Shown piece after piece: positions 1 through 8,513 of a stretch of DNA of 32,271 bases. Position 1 is the first letter of the stretch, and each line of letters opens with the position of its first letter. The DNA comes from an uncultured Bacilli bacterium (GTDB lineage Bacteria > Bacillota_I > Bacilli_A > RF39 > UBA660), in contig CAJUMA010000002.1 in assembly GCA_910587065.1 (NCBI GenBank), positions 1 to 32,271 of the forward strand, written 5' to 3'. The translations under genes and the position numbers were made by a program. The notes under the pieces are model-generated. The model was not told the origin of the DNA. It ran no database searches and saw only the letters and a program-made list of their open reading frames with translations.

Positions 1-623
1 GTCAATACTTAAGTGGTGTACAAACCATAAAAGGAGATGCAAACTTAGTTGCTGCCAATATAGCAAAAGGAAAAAGTATCTTTGGAATATCAGGCACATA
101 CACAAGTGATGCGAATGCCGTAGCCGGAAATATCTTAAGTGGAAAAACTGCTTATGTAAACGGAAATAAAATAACAGGAAGTATACCAAGTAAAGGGGCA
201 GCAACATACACCCCTGGAACAAGTAACCAAACAATAGCATCAGGCCAATACTTATCAGGAACACAAACAATAAAAGGCGATGCCAACCTTATAGCTTCAA
301 ATATAAAAAAGGGAGTATCAATATTTGGAGTAACGGGGACAAGTACGGGAAATGTATCGAATTTAACGCCATTAGCATCTTATCCTTATACATCCACCAA
401 TAAAGTAGAAAGAATTTATAACTGCACATCATCTTATACTTATTATATTGCAACATCTCATGTAACAGATGGGCTCACAAGTAATAATACAGCCACAAAA
501 ATATTTGAAAGTGACAAATTAGGCCAAACTAGTTATAGATATCAGATATGGCTATTAAAAGCTAAAGCTGGAGATGTCATAGCTATTAAAGGAAGAACTG
601 TAGATATATTTGGAATAGCATAG
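1..623 (+). CDS. Phage tail fibre-like repeat protein (5' end outside window)
   Basis: The frame is open from base 3 to a TAG at 621-623, about 206 residues, with no start inside the window. It contains an 81-residue repeat typical of tail-fibre or receptor-binding proteins of Firmicutes phages. The unit starts QYLSG.QTIKGDANL, ends SIFG..GT, and is spaced by NGNKITGSIPSKGAATYTPG-type sequence. Two copies are visible, beginning at bases 3 and 246. The last ~90 residues, rich in Tyr, Ser and Thr, do not repeat and look like a C-terminal head domain. The family is recognised from the repeat pattern; the host receptor cannot be told. The next gene is chromosomal and on the other strand, so this is either a prophage edge or a domesticated cell-surface protein. 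Confidence 0.75.
   Translation, partial: QYLSGVQTIKGDANLVAANIAKGKSIFGISGTYTSDANAVAGNILSGKTAYVNGNKITGSIPSKGAATYTPGTSNQTIASGQYLSGTQTIKGDANLIASNIKKGVSIFGVTGTSTGNVSNLTPLASYPYTSTNKVERIYNCTSSYTYYIATSHVTDGLTSNNTATKIFESDKLGQTSYRYQIWLLKAKAGDVIAIKGRTVDIFGIA
3..341 (+). repeat. Two diverged 243-bp coding repeats in the tail-fibre gene
   Basis: Bases 3-98 and 246-341 encode matching segments (QYLSG.QTIKGDANL.A.NI.KG.SIFG..GT) exactly 243 bp (81 codons) apart. The copies differ at many third positions, so this is an old duplication rather than a recent one. More copies are probable upstream of the window. Confidence 0.8.
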
Positions 624-627
624 AAAT

Positions 628-655
628 GGAACTTAAGTGAAGTTCTATTTTTTTG
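628..655 (+). terminator. Rho-independent terminator of the tail-fibre gene
   Basis: A six-base stem gaactt (629-634) pairs with aagttc (640-645) across a five-base loop and is followed by a T-rich tract ending at 654. It starts five bases after the stop codon. Confidence 0.7.
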
Positions 656-704
656 TCATCGTATAAAATACTTTCTTTTTTATATGTCAAATACTAACAG
701 AAGG

Positions 705-735
705 TATAATAAAAGAGCCAATTAATGACTCTTTA
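705..735 (-). terminator. Terminator of the minus-strand glycosyltransferase gene
   Basis: The stem aaagag (712-717) / ctcttt (729-734) overlaps the stop codon of the gene ending at 733. On the minus strand it is followed by a TTTTATTATA tract. On the plus strand it is also followed by T residues, so it may work in both directions. Confidence 0.55.
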
Positions 736-2211
736 TTTTTGGCTTCTTTCATACAAGTAATAAACGTGATAATTATCTTCATATTTTTGTCTAAATGAAT
801 TAATTAGTTTATAATTATTTTCTTCTAAGAAGATATAATTAGTTCTTGTCACAACATAATGTGGTCTATTTTGTAAAACATATCTTTTTTGTTCATCAAA
901 CATTTCTGGATAATTTTTATAAGAAAAATTATTTCTCATGAAGTAATAACATTCTGGAAGTGTGTCAGTTGTAAAATAAAATCCTGCATCTAAAATCCCA
1001 TAATTAATAATCGTTTTATCTTTACTCTCATTAATAATATCGGCAAAAACAAACTGTGCATAATCATCATGTTTATAATGTGTATAAGGTATGTTTGGTG
1101 AAAATTTAATCATTAGTGTAATAAGTAAAAGCAGTAATGATGCATTTCTTATTGGATTAATTCGTACATTATATTTATGTAGTAATCTATTAAGTAGCAA
1201 CACTCCTAAAATCATAAAGGGAGTAATTATAAGGGAATAATAAAAGTAATTAGTTCCACCAATAAACGTTCCCAGTCCCATAAATAAGAAAGATATAAGA
1301 ATAATCCATTTAGAACCATTAATTTTCAATTTAGGTGCTTTAAATAAATAATATATTAAAGGAATTAAAATAAATAATAAGAAAGGAATATTAACAACTA
1401 AATTTAATCCAAGTAAGCCGAAAGCTTTTGTAATTTTTTCAAATGTTGAAACTATCTTTGAATAAGAAGTCATATTAACTATAAAATAAACATCAATCAA
1501 TTCTTTTATGCCATCATTAATAAAGAAATAAAGTAGTACTGGAATAGTTACCAAGAACATTCCCAATAAATATAATATGGCATTTTTAAAAGCTTCCTTA
1601 TACTTTTTATTTGCTAATTCTACAAAGAAGTAGGTTGCTGCTAATATAAAATGAAAACCTAAAAGAGTGTATTTTATCCACAAAACAATTCCTGCCATAA
1701 TTCCATTTAAAATAATTTCTTTTTTAGTAACATTTCCTGTTTTTAAATATTTAAATAAAGAATATATGCTATACATAAAGAAAGGTAAACATAGTTCTTC
1801 TGCAGCACCACCATGTCCAAAAGGATGCAACATAATTATTAAAAATGTTAGTATAGTAAAACTCGGAATTGTATATTTGTCATCAAAAAATAGTTTTAAT
1901 GTTTTTCTAACTAGGAGTAAGAAAGAAGTAAAGAATCCTATTTCAATAAGATAAACACCAAAGAAAGTTCTCCTACTTATTATATTAGCTAAGGCATAAA
2001 TAAAATAAAGTATTGGTCCTTTTTGCTCAAATAAATCTTTATAAGGAACAAGACCATTAAGTAAACCTTTTCCCATTGTCATAAAAGCTTGGGCATCATA
2101 CCAATCATTAATTAAATAAAGTGGGGAATTCTTACTTCCAATCGTGATAAATATAAATGATATTAATATGGCTGAAAATAAGAATTTATGTTTTTTTAAA
2201 AATCGTTTCAT
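733..2211 (-). CDS. GT-C type membrane glycosyltransferase (PMT/ArnT-like)
   Basis: A 492-residue protein with about ten hydrophobic segments and a polar C-terminal tail. The first extracytoplasmic loop holds the acidic pattern of lipid-linked-sugar glycosyltransferases of the PMT_2/RgtA/ArnT group: NDWYDAQ at residues 35-41, then G..LVPYKD and FEQKGPILY at 54-69. Members transfer sugars from polyprenyl-phosphate donors to envelope polymers or proteins at the outer face of the membrane. The start ATG is preceded by ggagatgag. It is transcribed divergently from fmt, with no glycan-cluster neighbours, so donor and acceptor are unknown. The fold class is fairly sure; the substrate is not. Confidence 0.7.
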   Translation of the reverse strand: MKRFLKKHKFLFSAILISFIFITIGSKNSPLYLINDWYDAQAFMTMGKGLLNGLVPYKDLFEQKGPILYFIYALANIISRRTFFGVYLIEIGFFTSFLLLVRKTLKLFFDDKYTIPSFTILTFLIIMLHPFGHGGAAEELCLPFFMYSIYSLFKYLKTGNVTKKEIILNGIMAGIVLWIKYTLLGFHFILAATYFFVELANKKYKEAFKNAILYLLGMFLVTIPVLLYFFINDGIKELIDVYFIVNMTSYSKIVSTFEKITKAFGLLGLNLVVNIPFLLFILIPLIYYLFKAPKLKINGSKWIILISFLFMGLGTFIGGTNYFYYSLIITPFMILGVLLLNRLLHKYNVRINPIRNASLLLLLITLMIKFSPNIPYTHYKHDDYAQFVFADIINESKDKTIINYGILDAGFYFTTDTLPECYYFMRNNFSYKNYPEMFDEQKRYVLQNRPHYVVTRTNYIFLEENNYKLINSFRQKYEDNYHVYYLYERSQK

Positions 2212-2322
2212 AAGCTCATCTCCAAATTTAATATATCAAATATTTACTTATATTACATTATTTATTGTCAATTTTTATGTAAATTGGCTAATTACTATAG
2301 TATAATAAAGTTAGGTGATTAT

Positions 2323-3258
2323 ATGAAAAACTTAAATGTCGTTTTTATGGGAACTCCAGAATTTGCTGTTCCAGTATTAAAAGAATTAATTGATAAAACT
2401 AATGTTTTGCTCGTTGTAACACAGCCTGATGCCCCAGTTGGAAGAAAAAAGATTCTTACACCAAGTCCGATTAAAACATTAGCTTTAGAAAATAATATTG
2501 AAGTTTTTACGCCAGAGAGGCTAAAAAATGAATATGAAGTTGTTTTAAATAAAAAACCAGATATTATAATTACATGTGCTTATGGACAAATTGTCCCTAA
2601 ACAAATTCTTGATTATCCTGAACATGGTTGCATTAATGTTCATGCCTCCCTTCTTCCAAAATATCGTGGAGCAAGTCCTATTACCGCTGCTATAAGGGAG
2701 GGAGAGACAAGTACTGGTATAACTATAATGTACATGGATGAAGGAATTGATACAGGAAATATTATTCAAGCTCGTGAAATTCCAATAGAACAAACTGATA
2801 CTTTAGGTACATTAAGTGAGAAATTAAGTGTACTTGGAGCCAAGACTTTAATTGATACACTTCCAAGAATTATGGAATGTGAAAATTTTGATATACCTCA
2901 AGACCATGAAATTGCAACATATGTAAAAATGCTTAAGCGAAGTGATGAAGTAATTGATTTTAATCAAACAAGAAAAGAAGTTTATAATTTTGTAAGAAGT
3001 ATAAATCCATCTCCACTTGCAAATACAACTATTTTAGGAGAAGAGTGGAAAATACTTGAAACAAAAATCGGTGCAGAAAAATTAGGTACTCCAGGAGTTA
3101 TATCGTCAGTAAATAAAGATTCTTTCGGTATTTATTGCAGTGATGGAGAAATATTAATAACAAGGGTAAAAAAACAAGGAAAAAAAGAAATGAGTGTCAA
3201 AGACTTATTTAATGGTTTTGATTCTAAGAAACTTCTTAATGTGAAAGTTGGTGAATAG
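2323..3258 (+). CDS. fmt: Methionyl-tRNA formyltransferase
   Basis: A 311-residue cytosolic enzyme that formylates initiator Met-tRNA with 10-formyl-tetrahydrofolate. The N-terminal formyltransferase fold has FMGTPEFAVP at 8-17. The catalytic set Asn105, His107 and Asp143 lies in INVHASLLPKYRGASP and MDEGIDTGN. The C-terminal ~100 residues match the tRNA-binding domain, and the length is normal. The ATG at 2323 is chosen over an in-frame TTG at 2284: it follows an aggtg ribosome site, gives the usual MKNLNVVFMGTPEF start, and the TTG lies upstream of the likely -10 box (TATAAT, 2301-2306). The next gene starts on the base after its stop codon. Confidence 0.96.
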   Translation: MKNLNVVFMGTPEFAVPVLKELIDKTNVLLVVTQPDAPVGRKKILTPSPIKTLALENNIEVFTPERLKNEYEVVLNKKPDIIITCAYGQIVPKQILDYPEHGCINVHASLLPKYRGASPITAAIREGETSTGITIMYMDEGIDTGNIIQAREIPIEQTDTLGTLSEKLSVLGAKTLIDTLPRIMECENFDIPQDHEIATYVKMLKRSDEVIDFNQTRKEVYNFVRSINPSPLANTTILGEEWKILETKIGAEKLGTPGVISSVNKDSFGIYCSDGEILITRVKKQGKKEMSVKDLFNGFDSKKLLNVKVGE

Positions 3259-3915
3259 ATGGAAAAACACAATAAAGATGATGAAAATGATAAAAAGATT
3301 AGCAAATTTCAAACATTTAAAGAACTTTATAAGCAAAGTCCTGCTATGAAAGCCCTAATAAAACTATTTTTATACTTTATCTTTTTTTCGATAATTATAT
3401 CTGTTGTTGCTATGTCAGGATCAAATACAAACGATAGTAATAATGAACAACTAGAAAATAAACCAACAAGTGAAAGAGTTGAAAAGAGTTATCGTGATAT
3501 TCTAAACGAAGTTATTCTAAAAAATAACAAATATAATTATGAAATAATAAACGGAGAAGAAAAAAGCATAATTAACTATTCACTAGAAGAGAGTGGAATA
3601 TCAGGCTTTTATGAGAATGCCAATTCAATTATTAAAAAATTTATAATAAAAGATGATAATGTTTATGAAGTGGTTTTAAAAGAAGAAAGAGAGAATAATA
3701 GTTTATTTGAAGAATTAAATTTAAATATTATAAATATATATAGATTAATAGATTTAATACTCAATAATAAGGGCATAAAAATGTTAGAAAATGATTATAT
3801 AATTTATAAATATAGTCTAAATAATTTAGAAATAAATGTTAACGTTAAAGCCGAAAAAATAGAAAATATTGATGTTTTAGAAAATAACATCCATTATTTT
3901 ATAAAAGTAGAATAA
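3259..3915 (+). CDS. Unknown single-pass membrane-anchored protein
   Basis: 218 residues. A charged cytoplasmic N-terminus (1-33, rich in Lys, Asp and Asn) is followed by one strong membrane helix at about 34-52 and a polar outer region of ~165 residues with alternating charged and Ile/Leu positions and no Cys. I recognise no family. The ATG directly abuts the fmt stop codon, which points to translational coupling. The next gene, a CDP-alcohol phosphatidyltransferase, starts 11 bases downstream after a ggaga site, so the three genes probably form one operon. The position between an initiation factor gene and a lipid gene gives no firm clue to function. Confidence 0.75.
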   Translation: MEKHNKDDENDKKISKFQTFKELYKQSPAMKALIKLFLYFIFFSIIISVVAMSGSNTNDSNNEQLENKPTSERVEKSYRDILNEVILKNNKYNYEIINGEEKSIINYSLEESGISGFYENANSIIKKFIIKDDNVYEVVLKEERENNSLFEELNLNIINIYRLIDLILNNKGIKMLENDYIIYKYSLNNLEINVNVKAEKIENIDVLENNIHYFIKVE

Positions 3916-3926
3916 AAGGAGAAATT

Positions 3927-4619
3927 ATGAAAAAGTTTGTTAACTATTTGACTTTAATGCGTACTGTCGCAACAATTTTATTACCATTTTTATGGCGAGT
4001 TTTAAATCCTCTTATACTTTTAATATTTGTAGTACTTATCTTGATTACGGACTTTTTCGATGGTTTACTGGCAAGAACCTTCCATGTTCAAACACTATTC
4101 GGTACAATTATGGATTCTGTTGCGGATAAGTGTTTTGGCATTATGATTATATTAATTTTAAGTACCTACAATATAATTTTTATTCTTCCTTTAATTTTAG
4201 AAATAGGTATTGCGCTTATAAATCTCCTTGGTTCTATATTTGGGGCCGTTACTAAATCTTCATTCTTAGGAAGAACAAAGATGTGGTTTTTAGGCATTGC
4301 CATTTTCTTTGGCATTTTAAGTATATACGAGCAGGATATTTTATCAATCATACATATAGATTTTATAAAGTCATTTATAAATATTTTAGTTGCTAATATG
4401 GATAATCTTATATTCTCAAGTATTTTCCTAACCGCTGGTTCAGAATTTATGGTAGCTGTAGATTACTCAAGACATATTATAAAAGATTTAAATAAAAAGA
4501 ACATTAAATATAAATATAAGTTCAAAAGTAATGAAGAATTAAAACATATTTTATTTGATACTGAATACTGTATAGAGCATAAGAATGAACCTTTTGCTAA
4601 ACAATTTTTAGAAAGTTAA
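3927..4619 (+). CDS. CDP-alcohol phosphatidyltransferase (PgsA-like)
   Basis: A 230-residue polytopic membrane enzyme. The complete family signature D-x2-D-G-x2-A-R-x8-G-x3-D-x3-D is present: Asp42, Asp45, Gly46, Ala49, Arg50, Gly59, Asp63, Asp67. These residues bind the two metal ions and the CDP-lipid. The likely reaction is transfer of the phosphatidyl group from CDP-diacylglycerol to glycerol-3-phosphate (as PgsA). Cardiolipin-synthase-like or other alcohol acceptors cannot be excluded by motif. Five or six membrane helices are followed by an unusual charged tail of ~40 residues (about 190-230) that is not part of the catalytic core. The start is supported by ggagaa eight bases upstream. 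Confidence 0.85.
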   Translation: MKKFVNYLTLMRTVATILLPFLWRVLNPLILLIFVVLILITDFFDGLLARTFHVQTLFGTIMDSVADKCFGIMIILILSTYNIIFILPLILEIGIALINLLGSIFGAVTKSSFLGRTKMWFLGIAIFFGILSIYEQDILSIIHIDFIKSFINILVANMDNLIFSSIFLTAGSEFMVAVDYSRHIIKDLNKKNIKYKYKFKSNEELKHILFDTEYCIEHKNEPFAKQFLES

Positions 4620-4628
4620 ATAAAAACC

Positions 4629-4657
4629 TTTACATTAACAGACAGCTTTGTTATACT
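4629..4657 (+). promoter_or_regulatory. Promoter of the rimP-nusA-infB operon
   Basis: TTTACA (4629-4634), a 17-base spacer, then TATACT (4652-4657). Initiation near 4664 would give a leader of ~64 bases that contains the hairpin at 4681-4708. Confidence 0.7.
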
Positions 4658-4680
4658 ATATCTAGCAGATTTGAATGAAA

Positions 4681-4708
4681 CAAAAGTGGGCAGCAACTCC
4701 CACTTTTG
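4681..4708 (+). promoter_or_regulatory. Leader hairpin before rimP, possible attenuator
   Basis: A perfect ten-base inverted repeat, caaaagtggg (4681-4690) and cccacttttg (4699-4708), with an eight-base loop. The T-rich tract tttgttattgttt follows, then AGGAGG at 4718-4723 and the rimP start at 4728. It lies between promoter and gene, so it can act as a partial terminator or RNA stabiliser. Comparable hairpins occur before this operon in other Firmicutes, where NusA autoregulation is plausible; that role here is inference. Confidence 0.6.
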
Positions 4709-4727
4709 TTATTGTTTAGGAGGATTT

Positions 4728-4979
4728 ATGGACAGTATTTTAAAACAAATTCACGATATAATACTTGAGGATATGACAAAGATGAATATCACGATTGATT
4801 CTGTTACTTGGGAAAAAGAAGGTAAATATAATTATTTAAAAATAGTTCTTGATAAAGAATCAGGTCTAGATATTGATACAATAGTTGAAGCAACAAATAT
4901 AATTAATCCTATTCTAGATGAATATGATTTAATAGAAGATGAATATATACTTGATATAAGCAGTAAAGAAAGAGGTTAA
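4728..4979 (+). CDS. rimP: Ribosome maturation factor RimP, N-terminal domain only
   Basis: 83 residues. The protein matches the alpha/beta N-terminal domain of RimP, which helps 30S assembly: the region ...LDIDTIVEATNIINPILDE is followed by the strand EYILDISS, equivalent to the family's LDVSSPG motif. It ends six residues later with KERG, so the SH3-like C-terminal domain (~70 residues) is missing. There is no room for a frameshifted remainder, because nusA starts four bases after the stop. The ATG at 4728 with AGGAGG four bases upstream is used; an in-frame TTG at 4671 would put the leader hairpin inside the gene. Identity rests on context plus the domain match. Confidence 0.85.
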   Translation: MDSILKQIHDIILEDMTKMNITIDSVTWEKEGKYNYLKIVLDKESGLDIDTIVEATNIINPILDEYDLIEDEYILDISSKERG

Positions 4980-4982
4980 AAT

Positions 4983-6101
4983 ATGAACGGAAAAGAATTT
5001 ATAAAAGCTCTAAAGAATATAATAGAAGAGAAAAATATTGATGAAGATGTTGTATATGATGCAATGGAACAAGGACTTATTACAGCATACAAAAAGAATT
5101 ATGATTCAAAAACTAATGTTAAGGTTTTAATTGACCGAACTAGCGGAGAATTCAAAGTTATCAGATATTTTGTTGTAGTTGATGAATATATTGAAGGAGA
5201 AGAATCAACTGATGAAGAAGGAAATATCATCTACCTAGATCCTGAAATAAATGAAGATGCTCAACTTTTACTTGAAGAAGCTCGTGAAATTGTACCAAAT
5301 ATTAATGTTGGTGAAACAATTGAAGAAGAAGTAACGCCAAAAGACTTTGGTCGTGTTGCTGCCTCAACTTGTAAACAAGTTGTAACTCAAAAAATAAGAG
5401 AGGCAGAAAGAAACTCCATTATTAATGAATTTGCTGATAAACAAGATGAATTAATGATTGGTACTCTTGCTATGGAAGATGCTAAAAATTACTATGTTGA
5501 TTTAGGCAGAACTCGTGCAATATTACCAAAATCAGAAATGATTCCAGGAGAAGAAGTTAAAATGGGATCGCAAATTAAAGTATATGTTTCTAAGGTTGAA
5601 GCAACAAATAAAGGCCCACTTGTTCTAGTGACTCGTAAACACTATGGGTTTGTTAAACGTTTATTTGAATCTGAAATACCAGAACTTGCAAATGGAACAC
5701 TTGAATTACATGCTGTTGCAAGGGAAGCTGGAATTAGAAGTAAAGTTGCTGTTTCATCGACAAATGATCGAATTGATCCAATCGGAACTTGCATAGGTGA
5801 AAGAGGATCAAGAATAGCATCAATCCTTAAAGAATTAAATGGTGAAAAAGTTGATTTAGTACTATGGAGTGAAGATAATTCGGAATTTATTAAAAATGCT
5901 TTATCACCAGCCAAAGATGTAATCGTATCAATAGTTGATGAAGAAAAAGAAAGAGTTGCTCTTGCCATAGTTAATGATGAAAACCTAAGTTTAGCAATTG
6001 GTAAAAAAGGAATCAACATAAAACTTGCAAGTAGACTTACAAAATTTAAAATTAATATTAAAACTATGACTCAAATTCAAGAAGAAGGAAACTCTATCTA
6101 A
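4983..6101 (+). CDS. nusA: Transcription termination/antitermination factor NusA
   Basis: A 372-residue RNA-polymerase-associated factor of the size usual in Bacillota, without the acidic repeats of proteobacterial NusA. Domains in order: N-terminal polymerase-binding domain (1-~125); S1 domain (~135-200, beginning IGTLAMEDAKNYYVDLGRTRA); KH1 with the GTCIGERGSRIASI loop (~262-275); KH2 with LAIGKKGINIKLASRL (~340-355). It acts in pausing, termination and antitermination together with NusB, whose gene is at 29025. The ylxR start codon overlaps its stop by one base (TAATG), showing tight coupling. Confidence 0.97.
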   Translation: MNGKEFIKALKNIIEEKNIDEDVVYDAMEQGLITAYKKNYDSKTNVKVLIDRTSGEFKVIRYFVVVDEYIEGEESTDEEGNIIYLDPEINEDAQLLLEEAREIVPNINVGETIEEEVTPKDFGRVAASTCKQVVTQKIREAERNSIINEFADKQDELMIGTLAMEDAKNYYVDLGRTRAILPKSEMIPGEEVKMGSQIKVYVSKVEATNKGPLVLVTRKHYGFVKRLFESEIPELANGTLELHAVAREAGIRSKVAVSSTNDRIDPIGTCIGERGSRIASILKELNGEKVDLVLWSEDNSEFIKNALSPAKDVIVSIVDEEKERVALAIVNDENLSLAIGKKGINIKLASRLTKFKINIKTMTQIQEEGNSI

Positions 6102-6352
6102 TGAAAAAAATTCCTATGCGTATGTGTATAGTTACTAGAGAAAGACTACCGAAGATGGAACTCATACGCGTTGTAAAAACTGATGATGGAGTTATAGTTG
6201 ATGAGACTGGTAAAGTTAATGGACATGGAGTGTATTTAAAACGAGATGCAAGTGTTATTGAACTTGCTAAAAAAAGAAAAACACTTAACCACGCTTTAGA
6301 ATGTGATATAGATGAAAGTATATATGAAGAATTAATTAGCAAAATAAAATAA
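6101..6352 (+). CDS. ylxR: YlxR/RnpM RNA-binding protein
   Basis: An 83-residue basic protein of the YlxR family, described in Bacillus as an RNase P modulator (RnpM). The family pattern PMRMC..TRERLPKMELIRVV at residues 5-25 and the strand NGHGVYL are present. Between nusA and infB this is its normal place. The start overlaps the nusA stop, and ~20 bases separate it from infB. In most Bacillota a second small gene (ylxQ, an L7Ae-like protein) lies between ylxR and infB; here there is no space for it. Confidence 0.9.
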   Translation: MKKIPMRMCIVTRERLPKMELIRVVKTDDGVIVDETGKVNGHGVYLKRDASVIELAKKRKTLNHALECDIDESIYEELISKIK

Positions 6353-6371
6353 AGAAAGGTATGGTGCTTAT

Positions 6372-8495
6372 ATGACAGTACAAGACTATGCAGAAGATAT
6401 GAACTTCACAGTTCAAGATGTCTTAAATAAATGTGAGGAATTAGGAATTAAGGTAAAATCTAAAAGTGATATTTTAGACGATGATGCTATTGTTATGTTA
6501 GACAATACAATGAACGTCATAAGTGCAAATGAAGAGTTAAACTTTGAAGAAACTGATGCAATTGATAATGTTGTTGAAGATTTAATGTTAGATGATAACT
6601 TAAAGTCAATTGATAAAAAACATACAACATCCAAGGAAAGAATAAATAAAAAGCCAGATAAAGAAAGTTCCAACAAAGAATTCCTAAATAAGAAAAAACA
6701 AATGTATAAAAATAAAGAGAAGTTAACTAGTAATACTACTAATAACCAAGATGATACAGTTGTTTTATATAAAGAAGGAATGAGTGTTCAAAATCTTGCT
6801 GATGAATTAGGTGTACCTGGTGTTGATTTAGTAAAAAAATTAGTTACTCTTGGTATGATGATAAGCTTACCACAAGCAATTGATTTTGATACGGCATCTC
6901 TTCTTGTTTCAGAATACAAAAAAACTTTAAAGAAAAGTGAAACACAAGACATTTCTAATTTTGAAAGTTATGAGATTATTGATTCAGAAGAGGATTTACG
7001 TCCACGTCCTCCAGTAATAACAATTATGGGACATGTTGACCATGGTAAAACAACACTACTTGATTATATAAGAAACTCAAATGTTGTTGAAGGGGAAGCC
7101 GGTGGAATTACTCAACATATAGGTGCATATCAAATAGATTATAATGGCGAAAAGCTAACATTTATTGATACTCCGGGGCATGCAGCTTTCACTGAAATGC
7201 GTGCAAGGGGAGCATCAGTTACTGATATTGTTATTATTATTGTTTCAGCTGAAGATGGCGTTATGCCACAAACTAAAGAAGCAATTGATCATGCAAAAGC
7301 GGCTAATGTTCCAATAGTTGTTGCTATTAATAAAATTGATAAGCCAGCTGCTAATCCTGATCGAATCATGACCGAAATGGCTGAAAATGGAATTAACCCA
7401 GAAGAATGGGGTGGAAGTACACCATTTGTAAGAATTAGTGCTAAGACAGGTGAAGGAATAGATAAATTACTTGAAACAATTTTAGCAATTGCCGAAGTCT
7501 CTGAACTAAAAGCAAATCCAACAAGATATGCATCAGGTACAGTGGTTGAATCACGTATTGATAAACAAATGGGTGGAGTTGCAAGTATTTTAATTCAAAA
7601 TGGTACATTAAGATTAGGGGATCCTATAGTTGTTGGAGAATTCCATGGAAGAATTAGAACATTAAGAAATGATTTAGGTAAAGATATCGTTGAAGCTGGA
7701 CCATCAACACCAGTTGAGATTACAGGAATTTCGGGAAATCCTTCTGCTGGAGATAAATTCATGGCTTTTGAGTCAGAACATGAAGCACGTGATATTGCAT
7801 CAAAAAGAGCTATTCAAGCAAAAGAAAAGAGCTTTATTAGACCAACACTTTCACTTGATGAACTATTTGCACAAATTAAGTCGGGTGTAAAAGAGATTAA
7901 TGTTGTCTTAAAATGTGATGTACGTGGTTCTGAAGAAGCAGTCAGAAATTCTTTAGAAAAAATAGATGTTGAAGGCGTAAAGGTAAAAATTATTAGAAGT
8001 GGTATTGGAACTATTACTGAATCAGATATCGTTTTAGCGGCCTCTTGTAATGCTATCGTAATTGGATTTAATGTAGTACCTTCTAACAAAACAAAAGAAG
8101 TTGCTAAAGAATATAATATTGAACTTCGTCTTTATACAATAATTTATAAAGTTGTTGAAGAAATGGAAGCTGCAATGAAGGGTATGTTAGATCCTGAATT
8201 TGAAGAAAGTGTAACTGGGGCGTGTGAAGTTAGACAACTATTTAAATTCTCTAAAGTTGGTACTATTGCCGGCGTAATGGTAACAAGCGGTCTTATTAAA
8301 AATAATTCAAGTGTTCGCGTAATAAGAGATGGTGTAATCATCTATGATGGTAAAATATCATCAATTCAAAGAGGAAAAGAATCTGTTAAAGAAGTTAAAA
8401 ATGGTTTTGAGTGTGGTATCACAATTGAAGGTTACAATGACATTAAAGAAAATGATACATTTGAAACATATGAAATGGTTGAAATAAAAAAATAG
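6372..8495 (+). CDS. infB: Translation initiation factor IF-2
   Basis: A 707-residue GTPase that brings formyl-Met-tRNA to the 30S subunit and promotes subunit joining. Two IF2_N-type helical modules are visible (1-~45 and ~134-182), separated by a charged linker rich in Lys, Asp and Asn. The G domain begins near 213: P-loop GHVDHGKTT at 220-228, DTPGH switch II, NKID and the SAK motif. Domains II to IV follow with the C-terminal fMet-tRNA-binding part. The length is short to normal for the family because the linker is short. It lies directly between ylxR and rbfA. Confidence 0.98.
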   Translation: MTVQDYAEDMNFTVQDVLNKCEELGIKVKSKSDILDDDAIVMLDNTMNVISANEELNFEETDAIDNVVEDLMLDDNLKSIDKKHTTSKERINKKPDKESSNKEFLNKKKQMYKNKEKLTSNTTNNQDDTVVLYKEGMSVQNLADELGVPGVDLVKKLVTLGMMISLPQAIDFDTASLLVSEYKKTLKKSETQDISNFESYEIIDSEEDLRPRPPVITIMGHVDHGKTTLLDYIRNSNVVEGEAGGITQHIGAYQIDYNGEKLTFIDTPGHAAFTEMRARGASVTDIVIIIVSAEDGVMPQTKEAIDHAKAANVPIVVAINKIDKPAANPDRIMTEMAENGINPEEWGGSTPFVRISAKTGEGIDKLLETILAIAEVSELKANPTRYASGTVVESRIDKQMGGVASILIQNGTLRLGDPIVVGEFHGRIRTLRNDLGKDIVEAGPSTPVEITGISGNPSAGDKFMAFESEHEARDIASKRAIQAKEKSFIRPTLSLDELFAQIKSGVKEINVVLKCDVRGSEEAVRNSLEKIDVEGVKVKIIRSGIGTITESDIVLAASCNAIVIGFNVVPSNKTKEVAKEYNIELRLYTIIYKVVEEMEAAMKGMLDPEFEESVTGACEVRQLFKFSKVGTIAGVMVTSGLIKNNSSVRVIRDGVIIYDGKISSIQRGKESVKEVKNGFECGITIEGYNDIKENDTFETYEMVEIKK

Positions 8496-8513
8496 AACAT
8501 AAAAGAGGTTAAT

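Noticed and set aside
1667..1954. Plus-strand frame inside the glycosyltransferase gene
   Set aside because: It is a shadow of the minus-strand coding sequence with no ribosome site or family match.
2284..2322. Longer Fmt start at TTG 2284
   Set aside because: It lies upstream of the TATAAT at 2301 and adds residues absent from the family; ATG 2323 gives the standard N-terminus.
4671..4727. Longer RimP start at TTG 4671
   Set aside because: It would translate through the leader hairpin; ATG 4728 has a perfect AGGAGG site.
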